Shown: one piece after another, positions 1 to 13,100 of the stretch | How positions within the stretch are numbered: the first letter of the stretch is position 1 | Layout of the letters: each line of letters begins with the position of its first letter | From: Rhinopomastus cyanomelas | Taxonomy: Eukaryota; Chordata; Aves; Bucerotiformes; Rhinopomastidae | DNA length: 64,000 bases | Assembly: GCA_013400115.1 (NCBI GenBank) | Contig: VXBP01007599.1 | Coordinates: 90,630 to 154,629 of the forward strand | Reading direction: 5' to 3' | Notes under the pieces: model-generated | Told to the model about the DNA's origin: nothing | Seen by the model: the letters and a program-made list of their open reading frames with translations, nothing else | Database searches by the model: none | Translations under genes and position numbers: made by a program

Positions 1-1548
1 AATGACAAGACCTCCACCAAATTCCATCAGACTAGCATTGTTCCAGCTGTCTTCAAGCAAACTGCTTGCTGTGCAAATTGTAACGGTGAGAAGTACAGTG
101 GGAAGAAGTAGGATGGAAAACCAAGTATTTTGAAGTGATCTTCTTACTTGTCCTCTGTATAAATTGTTTAAAAACACGTGTTAAAAAGAGATATAAAACC
201 CCAAGACTGTAAATGTTACTTGAAAGTCCTCTAAGATGTACTCTTCTGGCATGTAAAGGCTTGGTCATTTGCTCAGCGTTCTTTTGTCTGTCTGATCCAT
301 ACATCATTGCAGCCAATTTGGCATTTTTCAACAAATTTCATGCCAGTAGACAACTTTCAGAAAACTATAACATAAGTTACCAACAGCCCTCCATAGCTGT
401 TGTTATAGAAGATTGATTTTAAAGAATCAATAAATTAACCCAGTCCTCATGAGTGCTCAGTATATTACCCTTGATACAGCTTTCTGAGATTAAAATCAGA
501 CACCACACGGAGCTGATTGTGGTATTTTCAGACATTATTCTCAAAGTTAACCAACAGTTTGATCATCAGAATGCATCTGTGTGATGCAATTTGTCTTTTG
601 GGAAGCTCACTTTTATGAAGGCTAGGTCTGGCCAGATAATCCTTGAGCGTGATAACAGGATTTTGGTGCTGAAGGACGAGGATCAAGAAAAGGTTGCAGT
701 GCACAACTAAAGCCTGTGTGTTATGATTTTTCTGAGCAGGTATAAATCATACAGTGAGGTGTCAGAGAATGAGTAACACACATGCTTTTCATATCCAGTC
801 AAACTTTAAGAGAATGAAATATGTTTGCTAGTATCAACTCGCCCCAGTAGACAGTAATCACCAGCACGAGAAACACTTAATTGAGTCCATTTGGCAGTTG
901 CTGCTCAGCAGGGGCCTTGTAATGAAATAACATGTAATAACATACCTCCTGTCCCTAGAGAGAGCATCCCTGCAGGTCAAGGTTGGGGTGATTTCAAGGG
1001 CAAGGTCAGGTAGCTTGTGTTAGAGCTGCTGTTGCCACATCAAATCACCTTTTTTAATGGAGAAAATTAATTTTACAGATTATTTTATAGATTTTTACTC
1101 TCTCAAGCAGTTGTTTGCTCTGTTTTCTTGCAAAATCCCTGTAATAATAGGGCAGAACATTATCACTGAAAAATGAAATATAAAGAAGGAATGATGTTTC
1201 ATAGTTCTTCACTAAACCAATTCTAGTGAATATGACTTTTTGTAAATCCCTATGCAAAGAAATTTTCTGTCAGCCAAGAGAACTGTTAAAAACTAAGCCA
1301 TGAGAGGACCTCATAAGGAATATGAAGCACTTTGTGGGGTTGCACTTGTGTTTCAAGAGATACCAGAAAAAAGCTAGCAAGAGCAAAATAAGTGTATGTT
1401 TCCCCTCTACAGTACCATTACATAGCAATTAGATACTCTCCAAATATCTGAATATATATTTGATTTATCTTTTTTCCCAGATACCTTTATCAGAAAAGCT
1501 TCCAATACTGATTATTATTTCTGTTGTACATCAGGTTCAGTTTAATTA
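1..1548. other. Unique non-coding sequence
   Basis: This AT-rich stretch has no recognisable repeat, RNA gene or convincing exon. The short open frames in it (about 60-95 codons) have no splice context or recognisable domain. It is probably intergenic or intronic. Confidence 0.6.
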
Positions 1549-2065
1549 AATGATCAGAGGGCTGGAGCACCTCTCCTGTGAGGCCAGACTGAGAGAGTTG
1601 GGGCTGTTCAGTCTGGAGAAGAGGAGGCTCCCAGGTGACCTTCTTGTGGCCTTCCAGTATCTGAAGGGGGCCTACAAAAAGGCTGGGGAGGGGCTTTTTA
1701 GGATGTCAGGTAGTGACAGGACTAAGGGCAATGGAGCAAAGCTGGAGATGGGTAGATTTAGAGTGGATGTGAAAAGGAAGTTCCTCACTATGAGAGTGGT
1801 GAGAGCCTGGAACGGGTTGCCCAGGGAGGTGGTGGAGGCCCCATCCTTGGAGGTGTTTAAGGCCAGGCTGGATGAGGCTCTTGTCATCCTGACCTAGGGT
1901 GAGGTGTCCCTGCCCATGCAGGGGAGTAGGAACTGGATGATCCTGTGGTGCCTTCTAACCCTGACTGATTCTATGACTTGGTCTAGGTGAACCTGCTATG
2001 TCAGGGGGATTGAACTAGATGATCTTTTGAGGTCCCTTCCAATCCCTGATGATTCTATGATTCTA
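1549..2065 (+). mobile_element. CR1 LINE fragment with doubled 3' tail
   Basis: This is the 3' part of a CR1 non-LTR retrotransposon, truncated at its 5' end. Codons 1550-1897 still read through the C-terminal part of the CR1 ORF2 protein; the motif LRELGLFSLEKRRL is visible about 15 residues in. After the ORF come two successive CR1 3' ends. The first contains a CCCTGCCCATG-type tail and ends in gattctatga at 1967-1976. The second starts at 1977 with cttggtctaggtg and runs to a standard tail at about 2065. The same joint occurs in the copy at 42045-42296. The element is not expected to be active because most of ORF2 is missing. Confidence 0.93.
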
Positions 2066-5000
2066 AATCCAGATTGGATTTACATCTCTGAAGAGCTTTC
2101 CTTTCACCTTCTGAAACCTCTCAAGGTACACTGAGGGCTTCCTTATTGAAAAAAAATCAAGAACCAATAAATAAAAGAATGAGCGTATCATTATCTCTCT
2201 TGATTAAAACTGATTTTTTAACATGTATTCATGATCTCATACTGACCTACTCAAGTTATACCTTGATCTACTCAGCTTGTGGGCTAGGGAAGAGTAGCCA
2301 AGGGAAGTGCAATTGTTGCTTTAGTAGTTTTGGCAATAGGTAGGAAAAGAATTAAGGCTCTGATCTTCATTTCTGAACTGGTTATTGTTTCCTGGTTTTA
2401 TCCAGTAACGTTATAACATCAAGCCTACACACATTTCCAGAGACCTTGGTCTAAACATCCTGTTCTACCTTTTTCCAGCTTAGTCTTAAGGACCAACAAG
2501 GAGTCAGTCTACTTTCCCCACCCCGTGTCATGGACAACTGAGCAGCATCAAAAGGAGTAGGAAATGTAGTCTTCCAACATGAGTCACTTAGGTGGAGGCA
2601 GTTAATTGTTTGGTGGGTTCTTCCTTAAGTTGCCGGTCACAAGGCTATTAATGAATTAGTACCCATACCTGCATTCAGAAAAAAATTAAAGATATATAAA
2701 ACCACCTAAAACTTCTCACTCTTCATTTTGCAGTGATACAGCAGGAAACTAATCTATGTGGGCTAGATTTTTTCTGTGATGCGCTTGTCTTCCGCACACA
2801 ATGTAGACAGAAAAATAACTAAACTAAGGCCGCCTTGAATTTTTCGTAAACTTTTTTTCTGTTCATTGACTTTGCATTGACCTTGGCAGTTCCATTAGGT
2901 CTGGACTTCCTACCTCAGTGGAACAGGACACCTAAATTATCAGTGAGGATACACCTCAAGTAGGTATTTCCGGTCAGCACACTAGCTTCTACCCTTTATT
3001 TCCAGGCGTAATTTTCTAGTTCCAACACATTTCCCAGAACTAATTAGTTATTTTTAACACATAGCAGGGAAATTATTTCCTTTAAGCTCTAACCAGCTGA
3101 GAGCCAAAAGCCTTGAATGTTTTGTCTGATTGTCTCGTTTGTTTGCAAAGCATGACATGCGCACGACGAGGTTTTGGTAAGCAGCAGCGATAGTTCTCTC
3201 AGAGAGATCAGCAAGTGCTCATGGACACTGGCCAGACAAGGAGTGAGGGGTATTTTCAGGAGGTAAGAAACTTTGCCAGCATGAGCAAGTGGAATCCGTG
3301 TTCCATTTGGATATGGCAAGATAAAGTCATTTAGCAAGGAGCTTCCCTAGTTTTCCTTTTTTCTCAGAATGCAACCATGAGGTAACTGGTTCAGATCACA
3401 TTGCGTATGATTTTGAATGTAGATTTAAAAGAGAAAAGTTATTTAGATAAAAAGAAGTTTAACTTTTTATTTAATGTTATTATTAAGCAGAGTTGAAAAA
3501 GAGACCAAATGTGCACTGGGCTTTTAATGGGACACAGGAACTACAAAAAAGTCTTCCTGCGTTGCAACCATTCATGGCAGATGCAAGGAGAAACATTATT
3601 CTTCAATCTGAAGGAACAGGAAAATCAATCTCACTAAAAAAATAACGAAGTCCACATCCACTGGCTTTTGATAACACAGGTCTTTGTTCACCATGTAGTT
3701 TGCAGAAGTGTCTTGATGCAAGTAGCTGGCGAGGTTAGGGTTAAAAGGAAAGAAAGAAACAATTCTTGTCAGTTCCCTCTATTTAAGTAAAAATGCGTAA
3801 CCATAGCCCAATTCTACCTTAGGATATAACTCTGGTTACATCTCAATTTATAGAAATAATTAGATCAAATTAGATCATGGGAAGTTTAATTAACCAGGCA
3901 TAGTTTTGAATTAAAGTCCATTTTCTGTGGAAATTGGAAAAGGCCTAAGTAATTCAGCACTCATTATATCATGATTTAGCATCATGGGGGCTGTAAGTCA
4001 GAATCTACAGAAGGAAGCAAAGGGTACATTCGTTCTCCAAGGTTTTAGGCTGCATTTGGATGTCTGGTGGCTCTTCTAGAAAAAAAATAAACACACTTTA
4101 AATGGTCACGGGGGTGTATCAGGCCAGCTTTCAACGGGGCAAAAGGTCAGTGCTTCAATTCACTAGGCTCCAAATTTCATGTCATAATGCCTCCACCGTA
4201 AACCACTTCTAGCATAATTCTTACTTTTTATATTTTTGAAATATGCACATAATCTACTACTAAGATGAAAGGGACCATTATGAAATATTTCACTCAGTGC
4301 AACGGTGTTTAATTATAATTAATTCTATTAGCATTCATTATGATAAATTAATTTGTATTAATGTGGATATAATATTGTAATTTGATCAGAATTTTGAACT
4401 AATTAATTTCTACCTAATATAAAGAGTTATTTATCATACAAAAAGCCTCCTTCCAAAGTTTCTCTTGAACATAATTTACTCCCCTGTGTCTTATACAATC
4501 TGTAAGCTAACACAAGAATCACCTGTAATACACTGCGTGGTGCAGCATCACCTTGTGTATACAGGTTCCAGTACCCCGTAAGTCTCTGGGCTTCCTTATC
4601 ACCCACCTGAGTACCCCTTTCACAGGGGAGTGATTCAGTATGAGCAAAAAGGGTAAAATAATTGCTTTCATTTATCTTGCCCAAAATGCTTCTTGTCCAA
4701 GCAAAAGAATTCAGTCCAGCTGGAAAATGTGAAGGTGTTATATGTATGTGTTAAATGCCTAGAAATAGTGCCTCCATCAAAGTGCTTATTGATAACAGTG
4801 GGTCTAGCAGCACTGATTGTAGTGAAAAAGTATCTGTATTTGAAAATATATCTGTATCTGAAGTGGCTAAAGACCAGGATCTAGAATGTATTTATGAAAA
4901 TACGTTGAGAAAGATATTGTGGGACAGACTTTACCACTGTGGCTTTTGTTCAGCAGTGCTCTAGGAATCAAATCGCTTAACTGACATCAATAGCAGCTCT

Positions 5001-5336
5001 TATTCCAATAGGAGCCAGGAGATGAAGGCAAAGCTCACCATGAATAAGGCTCTGGCTGGCTGGCTACTAGGAAAGTAATATTAAGATTGCTTGCATTTTA
5101 ATGACTGAAAAACTCTTTAAAACATCTACCCATGCTTTTGGGTGAAAGGAATAACGTCCGCTAAAGTTTCAAGATTTATGATGGATGTCTGATTCAATTC
5201 CATTAAGGAAAACACTTCTAAAAAATCTGCTTCTCTGCCTTTAAGATGAAAACCATATGCAAAGAAGTGTGTTTTTCTCAGCTGATGCAACCATTGAGGA
5301 AAAACAATGTTTAATTAAGAATTGCTGTTTAATACC
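2066..5336. other. Unique non-coding sequence
   Basis: No repeat or gene is recognisable here. AT-rich runs occur around 4310-4400. A short tetramer-like reiteration (tatctgtatttgaaaatatatctgtatctg) sits near 4830-4860. Small open frames on both strands look like chance. Confidence 0.55.
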
Positions 5337-5364
5337 TGTCTGTCTATCTATCTATCTATCTATA

Positions 5365-5396
<32 letters not shown>

Positions 5397-5423
5397 CGTG
5401 TGTCTGTCTATCTACCTACCTAT
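5337..5423 (+). repeat. (TCTA)n microsatellite
   Basis: A tetranucleotide array of about 20 units, with a few interruptions (tatatatc, ccgtgtgtctg, ctacctac). The open frame reading CLSIYLSIYLS across it is a translation of the repeat and not a gene. The array is long enough to be length-polymorphic. Confidence 0.97.
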
Positions 5424-6795
5424 GCGTCATATTTTATAGGACAAATTAGAAGAATTCACCTTCATGCAGCTTGCTAGGGGTTGATCTGAGGGAGCTCTAA
5501 TCAGTATTTCAGGAATGAAACTTCTTTGATGCCTCAGACATAAAAGTGACACTGCATAATTACACCAAAGGCCCGTATCAGCCCTAGCTCGTCACGTCTC
5601 GAATAAGAGACTGGCTCCTTTTCCCAGACACATCCTAGCACCCAGCTAATACCTGTGAGCTAACACACTGAAAAGCCATATTGCATAATTCCTGTATTGA
5701 CTGTGGTAAGATGTTGTTCTTCCAGCTTCAGATATGTGAACTGTGAAATGGTCTTCCCAAATTTCTGATTGTTTAAAGGTTAATTTAACCTGTACAGTCC
5801 CAGATGTACTGAGTTGGTAAATGGAGCAATCTGCTGTGCACTCAATAGGAGATGCACCTGCACACGCGAGTTCAACATGCGACTCCATTTTCTGGGGTGT
5901 TGAAGTTTGAGTGTACAGTTCAGGCTGCACATTCAAACAATTGAACACTTTATATTCAGCAGATGTTTAATGCATATGCTAGATCTATATCACAAATAAG
6001 GGTAAAATACTTATCCAATAAATTACTCAGAAAGACGGAAAGTCACATTTTCCTATTCAAAAATAAAATAATAAAAAAGGTGTAAAAATCTGTTTCCGTG
6101 TTAACTGATGTTATTTCCACAATGAAAAACTCTGAACATTTTTTTTTTTGGTTACTTGTCCCCAAAGCACACAGAAGAGTGGAGTGTTGTTTTTCTAAAA
6201 CACATAGACTTTTTTTCCAGTGTTGAATTTACATTGATCTAATACTCTTTTCTCTAATGTTAATGAAAAATCTGTCTTTAACCTGTGTCTAAATCCCTGA
6301 AAACTGTCAACATTCCCCTTGACTAACACAGACTCTTAAGTTCACTTGGCACACTCAACTTTCTTTTTCATTTTAGAATACATTGAAACGTAACATTTTT
6401 AATGCCAGCATCTGATATTTCATTATTAAATACAGAATAAACTTCATTTTTCACTGTATAACTAAGCCCACTATCACTTTCATCACCCACTTCTCACTGA
6501 TTTATCAAAATGGGCTGAGAGTCAGACGAGTCACATCCTCAAGTCATAGAGTTTTTTGCCCAGTGTGATTTCAAGCTGCCTTTAAATTGCCAAAACAGGA
6601 ATTTATATTTAGTTTGAGAAAGTTGGTCCTCATATTTGTTTGCCATTGTCAAATGAAGGAAGTCCTTTGTAAAATTTGTTGACAAAAAGTGCCCTGGAAT
6701 ATTTAGCACATTCTGAAACAACAGGTCAGTACAAAGACAACGGATTTTCTGATGAGTCTGAATAGAAGAATTTCACAAAAGTTTGTGTACAGCTT
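5424..6795. other. Unique non-coding sequence
   Basis: No repeat or gene is recognised. A 100-codon minus-strand open frame (5646-5948) matches no family I know. A T-rich run lies at 6140-6149. Confidence 0.5.
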
Positions 6796-6808
6796 CCCCC
6801 CCCCCCCC
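6796..6808. repeat. C homopolymer at edge of gap
   Basis: Thirteen C residues run up to the unsequenced gap. Poly-C/poly-G tracts often stop short-read assembly, which probably explains the gap. Confidence 0.95.
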
Positions 6809-6809
6809 A

Positions 6810-6857
6810 NNNNNNNNNNNNNNNNNNNNNNNNNNNNNNNNNNNNNNNNNNNNNNNN
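6810..6857. other. Assembly gap (48 N)
   Basis: This is a run of 48 undetermined bases. The true length is unknown unless N count was estimated from read pairs. The open frame that crosses it is an artefact, including its glycine run, which is the reverse translation of the C tract. Confidence 0.99.
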
Positions 6858-7206
6858 GCCTTTGGAGAAAAATATGTCCAATGTAAGGACATATGTTAGG
6901 AATACTCACTAGGTTTAGATCCCTCAGCCCTTCTCAGGACTTGTCAGGGTGTCTGAATTTTTGGTCTCCATGAAAACAGTGACATCTATAACCACAAACA
7001 CACATTCTAACAGAAAGTCCTCATCAAAGTCTGTAGTGGCATAAAGGAATCTGTCTGGGATCCCTTGGAAGTAGACAAAATTAATCCTGAAGAATGCAAA
7101 ACTGATCAACTTGCACTGCAAATTTGCACCTAGCCCAAGAGGAACAAAAAACCTACTAAACTTTCCAAAAATGTGTCATTAATTGCATTAAACACTTTTA
7201 TAGTTT
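6858..7206. other. Unique non-coding sequence
   Basis: Unremarkable AT-rich sequence between the gap and a CR1 tip; no gene or repeat recognised. Confidence 0.55.
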
Positions 7207-7294
7207 TGTCCTGCTCTGGCAGGGGGGTTGGACTTGATCATCTCTTGGGTCCCTTCCAACCCCTAACATCCTATGATCCTATGATCCTGTGATC
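7207..7294 (+). mobile_element. CR1 LINE 3' tip
   Basis: A severely 5'-truncated CR1 of about 88 bp. It shows the conserved tail order: cctgctctggcagggggg, gttggacttgatcatct, cccttccaacccctaac, then decayed 8-bp tail units (atcctatg twice, then atcctgtg). The tail units carry T to C changes, so this is a fairly old insertion. Confidence 0.92.
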
Positions 7295-9010
7295 TTTACA
7301 TGAAGTATGTGTCACTAGACAAATGTCGAAGGCTTAACCTGGTAGAATTTAAATGCATGAGTTGCAACCCACAGAAAGAAACACATAATTCTTCCATCCT
7401 GGATTTGACTCTAAAAATTGAAGCGGTAATTTCAGAAACACCTGAGGGAATTAGGGAGAAAATTCCCATTATATTTCAGTGGGATTTGTATCCATAACCC
7501 CTTTAGCCTCATTTGAAAATCTCCGTCATGGATTAATCTTAAAATGAAATTTATCTTGTGTGAAGCTGGCCAGCTCAAGATGGCAGCTGAGCTTCCTTAT
7601 ACATCACACTTAGACCTCTCTCCATGGAAGGGGTCAAAATGTGTGCACAATAATATGCTACAGCACAGAATTCATTAGGAAAAAATAAAACACAGTAGTA
7701 TTTGACTAACTGAAAAAAAGTCATTTAATTGTAAGTGTTTTGGGGACAATTTCATCAGTAGGGACCTTCCTTCACAAATAAAATGGAGAACCAAGAAACT
7801 ATGCTTTTTATTTTATTTTACTGTAATTATTTTATTTTCCTATTATTAATTTATTTTGGAATTAAAAAGAAGATGCTGGACAAAATCAGAGCAGAATTTT
7901 GAAATTCAGAAAGCTACCCACAGTGACTGTTCTACAACTTGGTGTGTCAGTGCCGTTGAGAGTGGATTAGACAGAACTGCCAGTCTGAGCTGCTTCAAAC
8001 AAATGGAAAATCATTAGCAGTAATCTTTTGGAGCTCTGTGCACAGGGCAGCTAGTGCTGGAAGGAGGGAAGAGTAGAAGAGGAGCTGCAGAGATCTGAGT
8101 AGGCAGAGACTGCTAGATTAATGACTGGCACTGTGCTATGTGGATAGCTGCTGAGGCTTCCTAGGCTCGCCCCTGCCAGTGGGAGTTGCCATGGGTACCA
8201 GCTCAGAGGTGTCACATCAGAAAAAAAAAGGGGGGGACGGATGATGAACAGATAAAGGAAATCGAGGATATATATGCTGTAACAACACGAGGAGACATTC
8301 TATGTGCACAGAAAACATGCTCTGTTAGAGTAGAACATGAAAAAAAGAAGGAACGCACAAGGAGTAGTGAATGCTCAAAGGAAAACCTCTAAAGGAAATA
8401 GCACGATCTAATTCTTATATGTTTGGTTTTAAATTCTTATTTATTGTGTAAAGTTTAGGCAACGAAAGAAAATACACTCATTAATTACAACATCATCTGG
8501 CAGCAGAGGACTTACTTGTAGCACGTGATCAGTATTCATGTATCTGCTACTATCTGGGCCCACGATGCAGACTTGAAAATAAATTATAAATTAGTTTTCT
8601 TCAACGCTGTAATTAGGTCCCCATTCAACAAGTGAGGACAACACATCTAACTACCCCCAGAATGCACAGTATTTCTTTAAATTAGGCACACTCTTTAAAT
8701 CCTTGCTAAAGGGTGTCTTTTCTGAAGCAGCCCGGAGACAAACTAAGGCGTTTGCTGTTTCTAGCGACCTGTGCAGGAGGTGAATGAGAAGCAGAGGGCA
8801 TGGAACACTTCTGCCTGAAAGGAATAGTCACAACATTCAGAGAAAAAAACAAACAAACCAACTAAACAAAAAACAACCCAAAAGACAATGAAAATAATAA
8901 CCCAGCAAAACCCCTCACACAGATAAACTAAAAAACCTCTCACTCTGGAGGCACTTTGTGCACGTATTTCCCAAAGGGCAGATAATGTGTCCTGTTTACT
9001 TGTTTGACGT
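7295..9010. other. Unique non-coding sequence, partly AT-rich
   Basis: No gene is recognised. An A/T-rich stretch with TTTTA/TTATT runs occurs at 7803-7858. A purine run (8219-8236) and an A/C-rich stretch (8842-8885) are the only other low-complexity patches. The CR1 that follows may start a little upstream of 9011, where homology fades. Confidence 0.5.
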
Positions 9011-10118
9011 CTGCTTCCATGAGGTTTTTCATGAGATTATAAGGCAGGGTGTTCTGGACAATTGGGTAGTGAGGTGGATCAGGAACTGGCTGCAGGATAG
9101 AAGCCAGAAAGTAGTGGTCAATGGGACAGAGTCTAGTTGGAGGCCTGTATCTAGTGGAGTGCCCCAAAGGCCGATATTGGGACCGGTCCTGTTCAATATC
9201 TTCATTAATGACTTGGACAAGGGATGAAAGTGCACTGTCATCAAGTTTGCTGATGACACAAAGCTGGGAGGAGTGGCCAACACTCCAGCAGACTGTGCTG
9301 CCATTCAGCAGGGCTTGGACAGGCTGGAGAGTTGGGCAGGGAGAAATGTAATGAACTATAATGAGAGCAAACGTAGAGTCTTGCACCTGGGCAAGAACAG
9401 CCCCAGGTACCAGTACAAGTTGGGAACTCATCTGCAGAAAGCAGTGTAGGAGAAAGGGGCCTGGGGTCCTGGTGGCCAGCAGGATGACCATGAGCCATCA
9501 ATGGGGCCTTGTGGCTAAGAAGGCCAATGGCATACTGCATTGGCTCAGAAGGGGGTGGTTAGTAGACCAAGAGAAGTTCTCCTCTCCCTCTACTTTGCCC
9601 TGGTGAGACCACATCTGGAATGTTGTGTCCAGTTCTGAGCCCCTCAGTTCCAGAAGGACACAGAACAGCTTGAGAGAGTCCTGCACAGAGCTGCAAAGAT
9701 GATGGAGTAGAACACCCCCCTTGTGAGGAAAGGCTGAGGGAGCTGGATCTCTTGAGCTTAAAGAAAAAGAGACTGAGGGGTTACCTCATTAATGTTTATA
9801 AATATGGAAAGGGCAGGTACCAGGAGGATGGAGCCAGACTCTGCTCAGTGTCATCTAATGATAGGAAAAAGGGCAACGGGTGTGAGCTGGAACAGAGGAG
9901 GTTCCACAAAAATATGAGAAGGAACTTTTTCACAGTGAGAGTGACAGAGCACTGGAAGGGGCTGCCCAAGGGGGTTGTGGAGTCTCCTTCTCTGGAGACG
10001 TTTAAAACCCATCTGGACATGTTCCTGGGTGACTTGATCTAGGTGATCCTGCTCTGACAGACAGATTGGACTAGATGATCTTTCAAGGTCCCTTTCAATC
10101 CCCAATGTCTGTGATTCA
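9011..10118 (+). mobile_element. CR1 LINE with partial reverse transcriptase domain (decayed)
   Basis: This is the longest CR1 copy in the window. It is 5'-truncated inside ORF2 and extends to the 3' tail. The frame from about 9045 reads the palm region of a CR1-clade reverse transcriptase: WIRNWLQDRSQKVVVNG, then SSGVPQ...LGPVLFNIFINDLDKG (GVPQ begins at 9156). After a TGA (9225-9227) the same frame continues with KFADDTKLGG, where the catalytic FADD lies at 9246-9257. It then stops again at 9447-9449. The C-terminal part of ORF2 reappears in another frame at 9752-10042, so there is at least one frameshift as well. The 3' end (ctaggtgatcctgctctgac ... gatgatctttcaaggtcc) is the same type as the second tail of the 1549 copy. 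The element is a dead relic. The 183-codon open frame on the opposite strand is an antisense shadow. Confidence 0.95.
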
Positions 10119-13100
10119 TCAGTGTAAGCTTCTGTGAGGTCCTGGATTCATTCAGATCTGGTAAAAGTTTGCATAACCTCTATGTTCAGTAACATACTTG
10201 TGGTGTCTTGTGTATTAGGAAGTTTCAGTAAGGGAAAACACTTCATTTAGAGCCCTTGGGGAAAAAGGGCTTGATGCAGCGAGTGCACATCAAGGATGTG
10301 CTTCTGCTATGACAATTAAGTTGCACCGATTTGCTCGTTGGCGATATTAAAAGTTGATCTGGCATTTTCACAGAAGGGAATCTCCTTATATTTACAATAA
10401 GCAGTGTAACCCACAGAACTGATGCCACTAAAACTATGAGTCTTATAAGTAGTAACAGAAGAATTCAAGTGAAAAGGATGTTTAAAATCATCTTCTTTGG
10501 CAACCTGGGTGCCCCAGAGTTCATTTTCTATACGCAGGTTCAAGTGCTGCCCGGACTGACGGTGGTTACAGCTTGCTGTTATCCAATTGCTCTTGACTGA
10601 TGTCTCTGAGAGAGTTTGCTGTCCTTTAGCATCTAGTAAGTGCAATATGAAATCATTGATCTCTGCTCTTCAAACTCAAACTCTCAGCTGCAGGAAAATC
10701 AAATACAATATTCATTAAGACTAATCCAGTCTTCTGTCTGAAGTTGTATTTCTTACTAGACAAATATACCAAGGTGTATCAGAACAGCTTTATGAGAACA
10801 CCGATAAATTCTGCACTGCAGACTTATATGGAAATTCTCCTTCTGATGTTTGTGTTATTGTATTTTATTCAAAAGGTGACTTCAGTCTTCAAGGCTTTCA
10901 GATTCACTTTTCATGAAAATTGAAGGCTAAAAAAAGACTAAAAAAAGCACACACAAGGCAGAAACAAACAATGGGGAGAACGGTATGAACAAAGGGAAAA
11001 AAGAGAGGCTTTAACATCCAAAGGGACCGACATATTTACAGAAGAAATGACTTTTTGCTTGTTGCCTCTTCGTTTTTCATAAGTATTGTATAGGAATGTG
11101 GTGAATCAGAAATAACTAAGAAGATATTCGTTTCCTACTTAGCAGACTAATTTCAACTCGTTCACAAACTACTGTCATTAGTTATTTACTGTGGAGTGCA
11201 CTAAACTACACAGCATGCAAAAATGTGTAGACATGAGAGTGGATTATACAGCACACACAGGTTAGAGCTTTCTGCTGCAGAATGCTTCCCTCAAGTAGTG
11301 GCAAGACTGAAAAAACTGCTTACAAAGAATAATTTTAAAAATCAGAATGTAGTTCATCAGAGAGCATCTATTACTCACAAATAGGGTCATCTGTATCCTA
11401 AATCTTTTATCAGGGAAACAAAATGTTTGCACTGTTGTCTTTCCTTAAAATAGTGGCATTTGCCCATGCTTGAGTGAAACCATTCTGATACACACAGCCC
11501 AAATTAGTGCTTCCCTGGAAAACAATCTGCACCTTTAGGATCACATGGTATTTTCGACAATCACAGTAAAATGAGGGTGATAACAGACAAATCCCTCCGG
11601 CTAGTGCATTTTTCTTTCTCCCTCCTCAACACAGAGACCATATGATGGAACACACGGAACCACAAATTACTGTAGTGCACGGTTCCTACTTAATAATGAC
11701 ATCCCATAAGTTAGCAAAAATCTGCCAACATCTGCAAGCCTCTCTGCACTGCTGTGAGCCAAAGTTAAAAATCATGTGTGACAGTGCTGTGGAAAATACA
11801 ATTGATTCCATTCTGATTGTGTCAGTTCCAAACACAGACAATATTGATGATGCTGTACAGTAATCTTATTGGGCTTGGGCCCAACTGAACATTGGTCTTT
11901 GTCAACTCATTATTCCTCTATCAGAGGGATCTCACTAGATTGATCTTGCCAGAAGCTCTTGATGTGTCTCACAAATCACCGTTCTGCTGTTGGCAGGCAG
12001 ATTCGAGCGCTGCACGGTAATTGCTGGTTTTTTTTTCCTTTCCCCAGAAGGCAGTGACTACATATTGCAAGTCATTGTCATACGAGAGAATATAACTGTC
12101 CTAACAAGATAATGGAGCTAACTGTGCAGTACCCAATCATGCCAAAAGATGTGGTCATATTATAGGAGCCAAATGGTTTCAAAATATAAACTCTTCTTCT
12201 TCTTTCTTCCTTGCCACTCCTTAAATAAATATCTGAAGGTTTTGAACTGCAGCTCAGACATGGAAAGGTCTTGATTGACCCCTTCCTGCTTGCACATATA
12301 TAAACAAACCCCACCTAAGTGCTTGCATGGCCAATACTGCAAATCTCAGACACAGACGTCTGAGTATCTGACAAAAAGTGGTTATATGTTGGAAAATTCT
12401 CTTACATTTTTGGCCAAAGAAAGAAATATTTTGGGTCCTAAACTCTCAATTTGTCTCTCAGCAAGAACCAGGCGATTAAGTAGAGTCTTTGTCCTGGGTG
12501 AATGCTTTATTTAAGATACTAACTGTATATCCTCTGGCTAGTCTTAGAAGAACACAATGACAAAACCAAATCAAAACACTTAATGCACTGAGTCAGATGA
12601 TCTGGATAATAGCAAGAGTCTGTACTGGAGAAAGTACAAGAAGGCTTAGACATGTGCTGACTCTGGGTGCCACTGCCTGTCAGCTTTGTTCCTGTAGTGC
12701 AAATGGAGAGAATGTTGTTACTTGAGCATTAAAACTTAAGCATCCAGCTCTGGCTTCTTGCTTTCTGCATGGGCGACAGCTTTTCTGTGGAAGTACAGGG
12801 ACTAACAGACAGAAGGAAACATGCCTGGAAAGAGCTATGATTCCTCATTAGGGGGAACGGCTGCAGAACTGAACAAGGAAGTTTGAGGGACTTGCACCTT
12901 ACATTACCTACAAGGAAATTCATCTAGATCACTGAACACTTTGGCAAACCCCTTAAGAAATCAGATAGCATTTAATCTTTATATAACAAAAGGATCTCAG
13001 CCCCTACTGAAATACTCAAATACTAACAAGATAACTGATAGTAGCATAAATGATGCAACTGGTGAGAGCTCTTGAAGTTCTGGAACTGTGAAAGGATGCA

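Noticed and set aside
5257..5439. Open frame with CLSIYLSIY repeats
   Set aside because: A translation of the TCTA microsatellite.
5646..5948. 100-codon minus-strand open frame with a donor-like end
   Set aside because: The IECTADCSIYQL stretch briefly suggested an integrin alpha-type exon, but I could not support it with further motifs or a good acceptor.
6703..6909. Minus-strand open frame with a glycine run and unknown residues
   Set aside because: It runs through the C homopolymer and the N gap; the frame across the gap has no meaning.
8940..9491. 183-codon open frame on the minus strand
   Set aside because: It is antisense to the CR1 reverse-transcriptase region; the sense strand gives recognisable CR1 protein, so this is a shadow.
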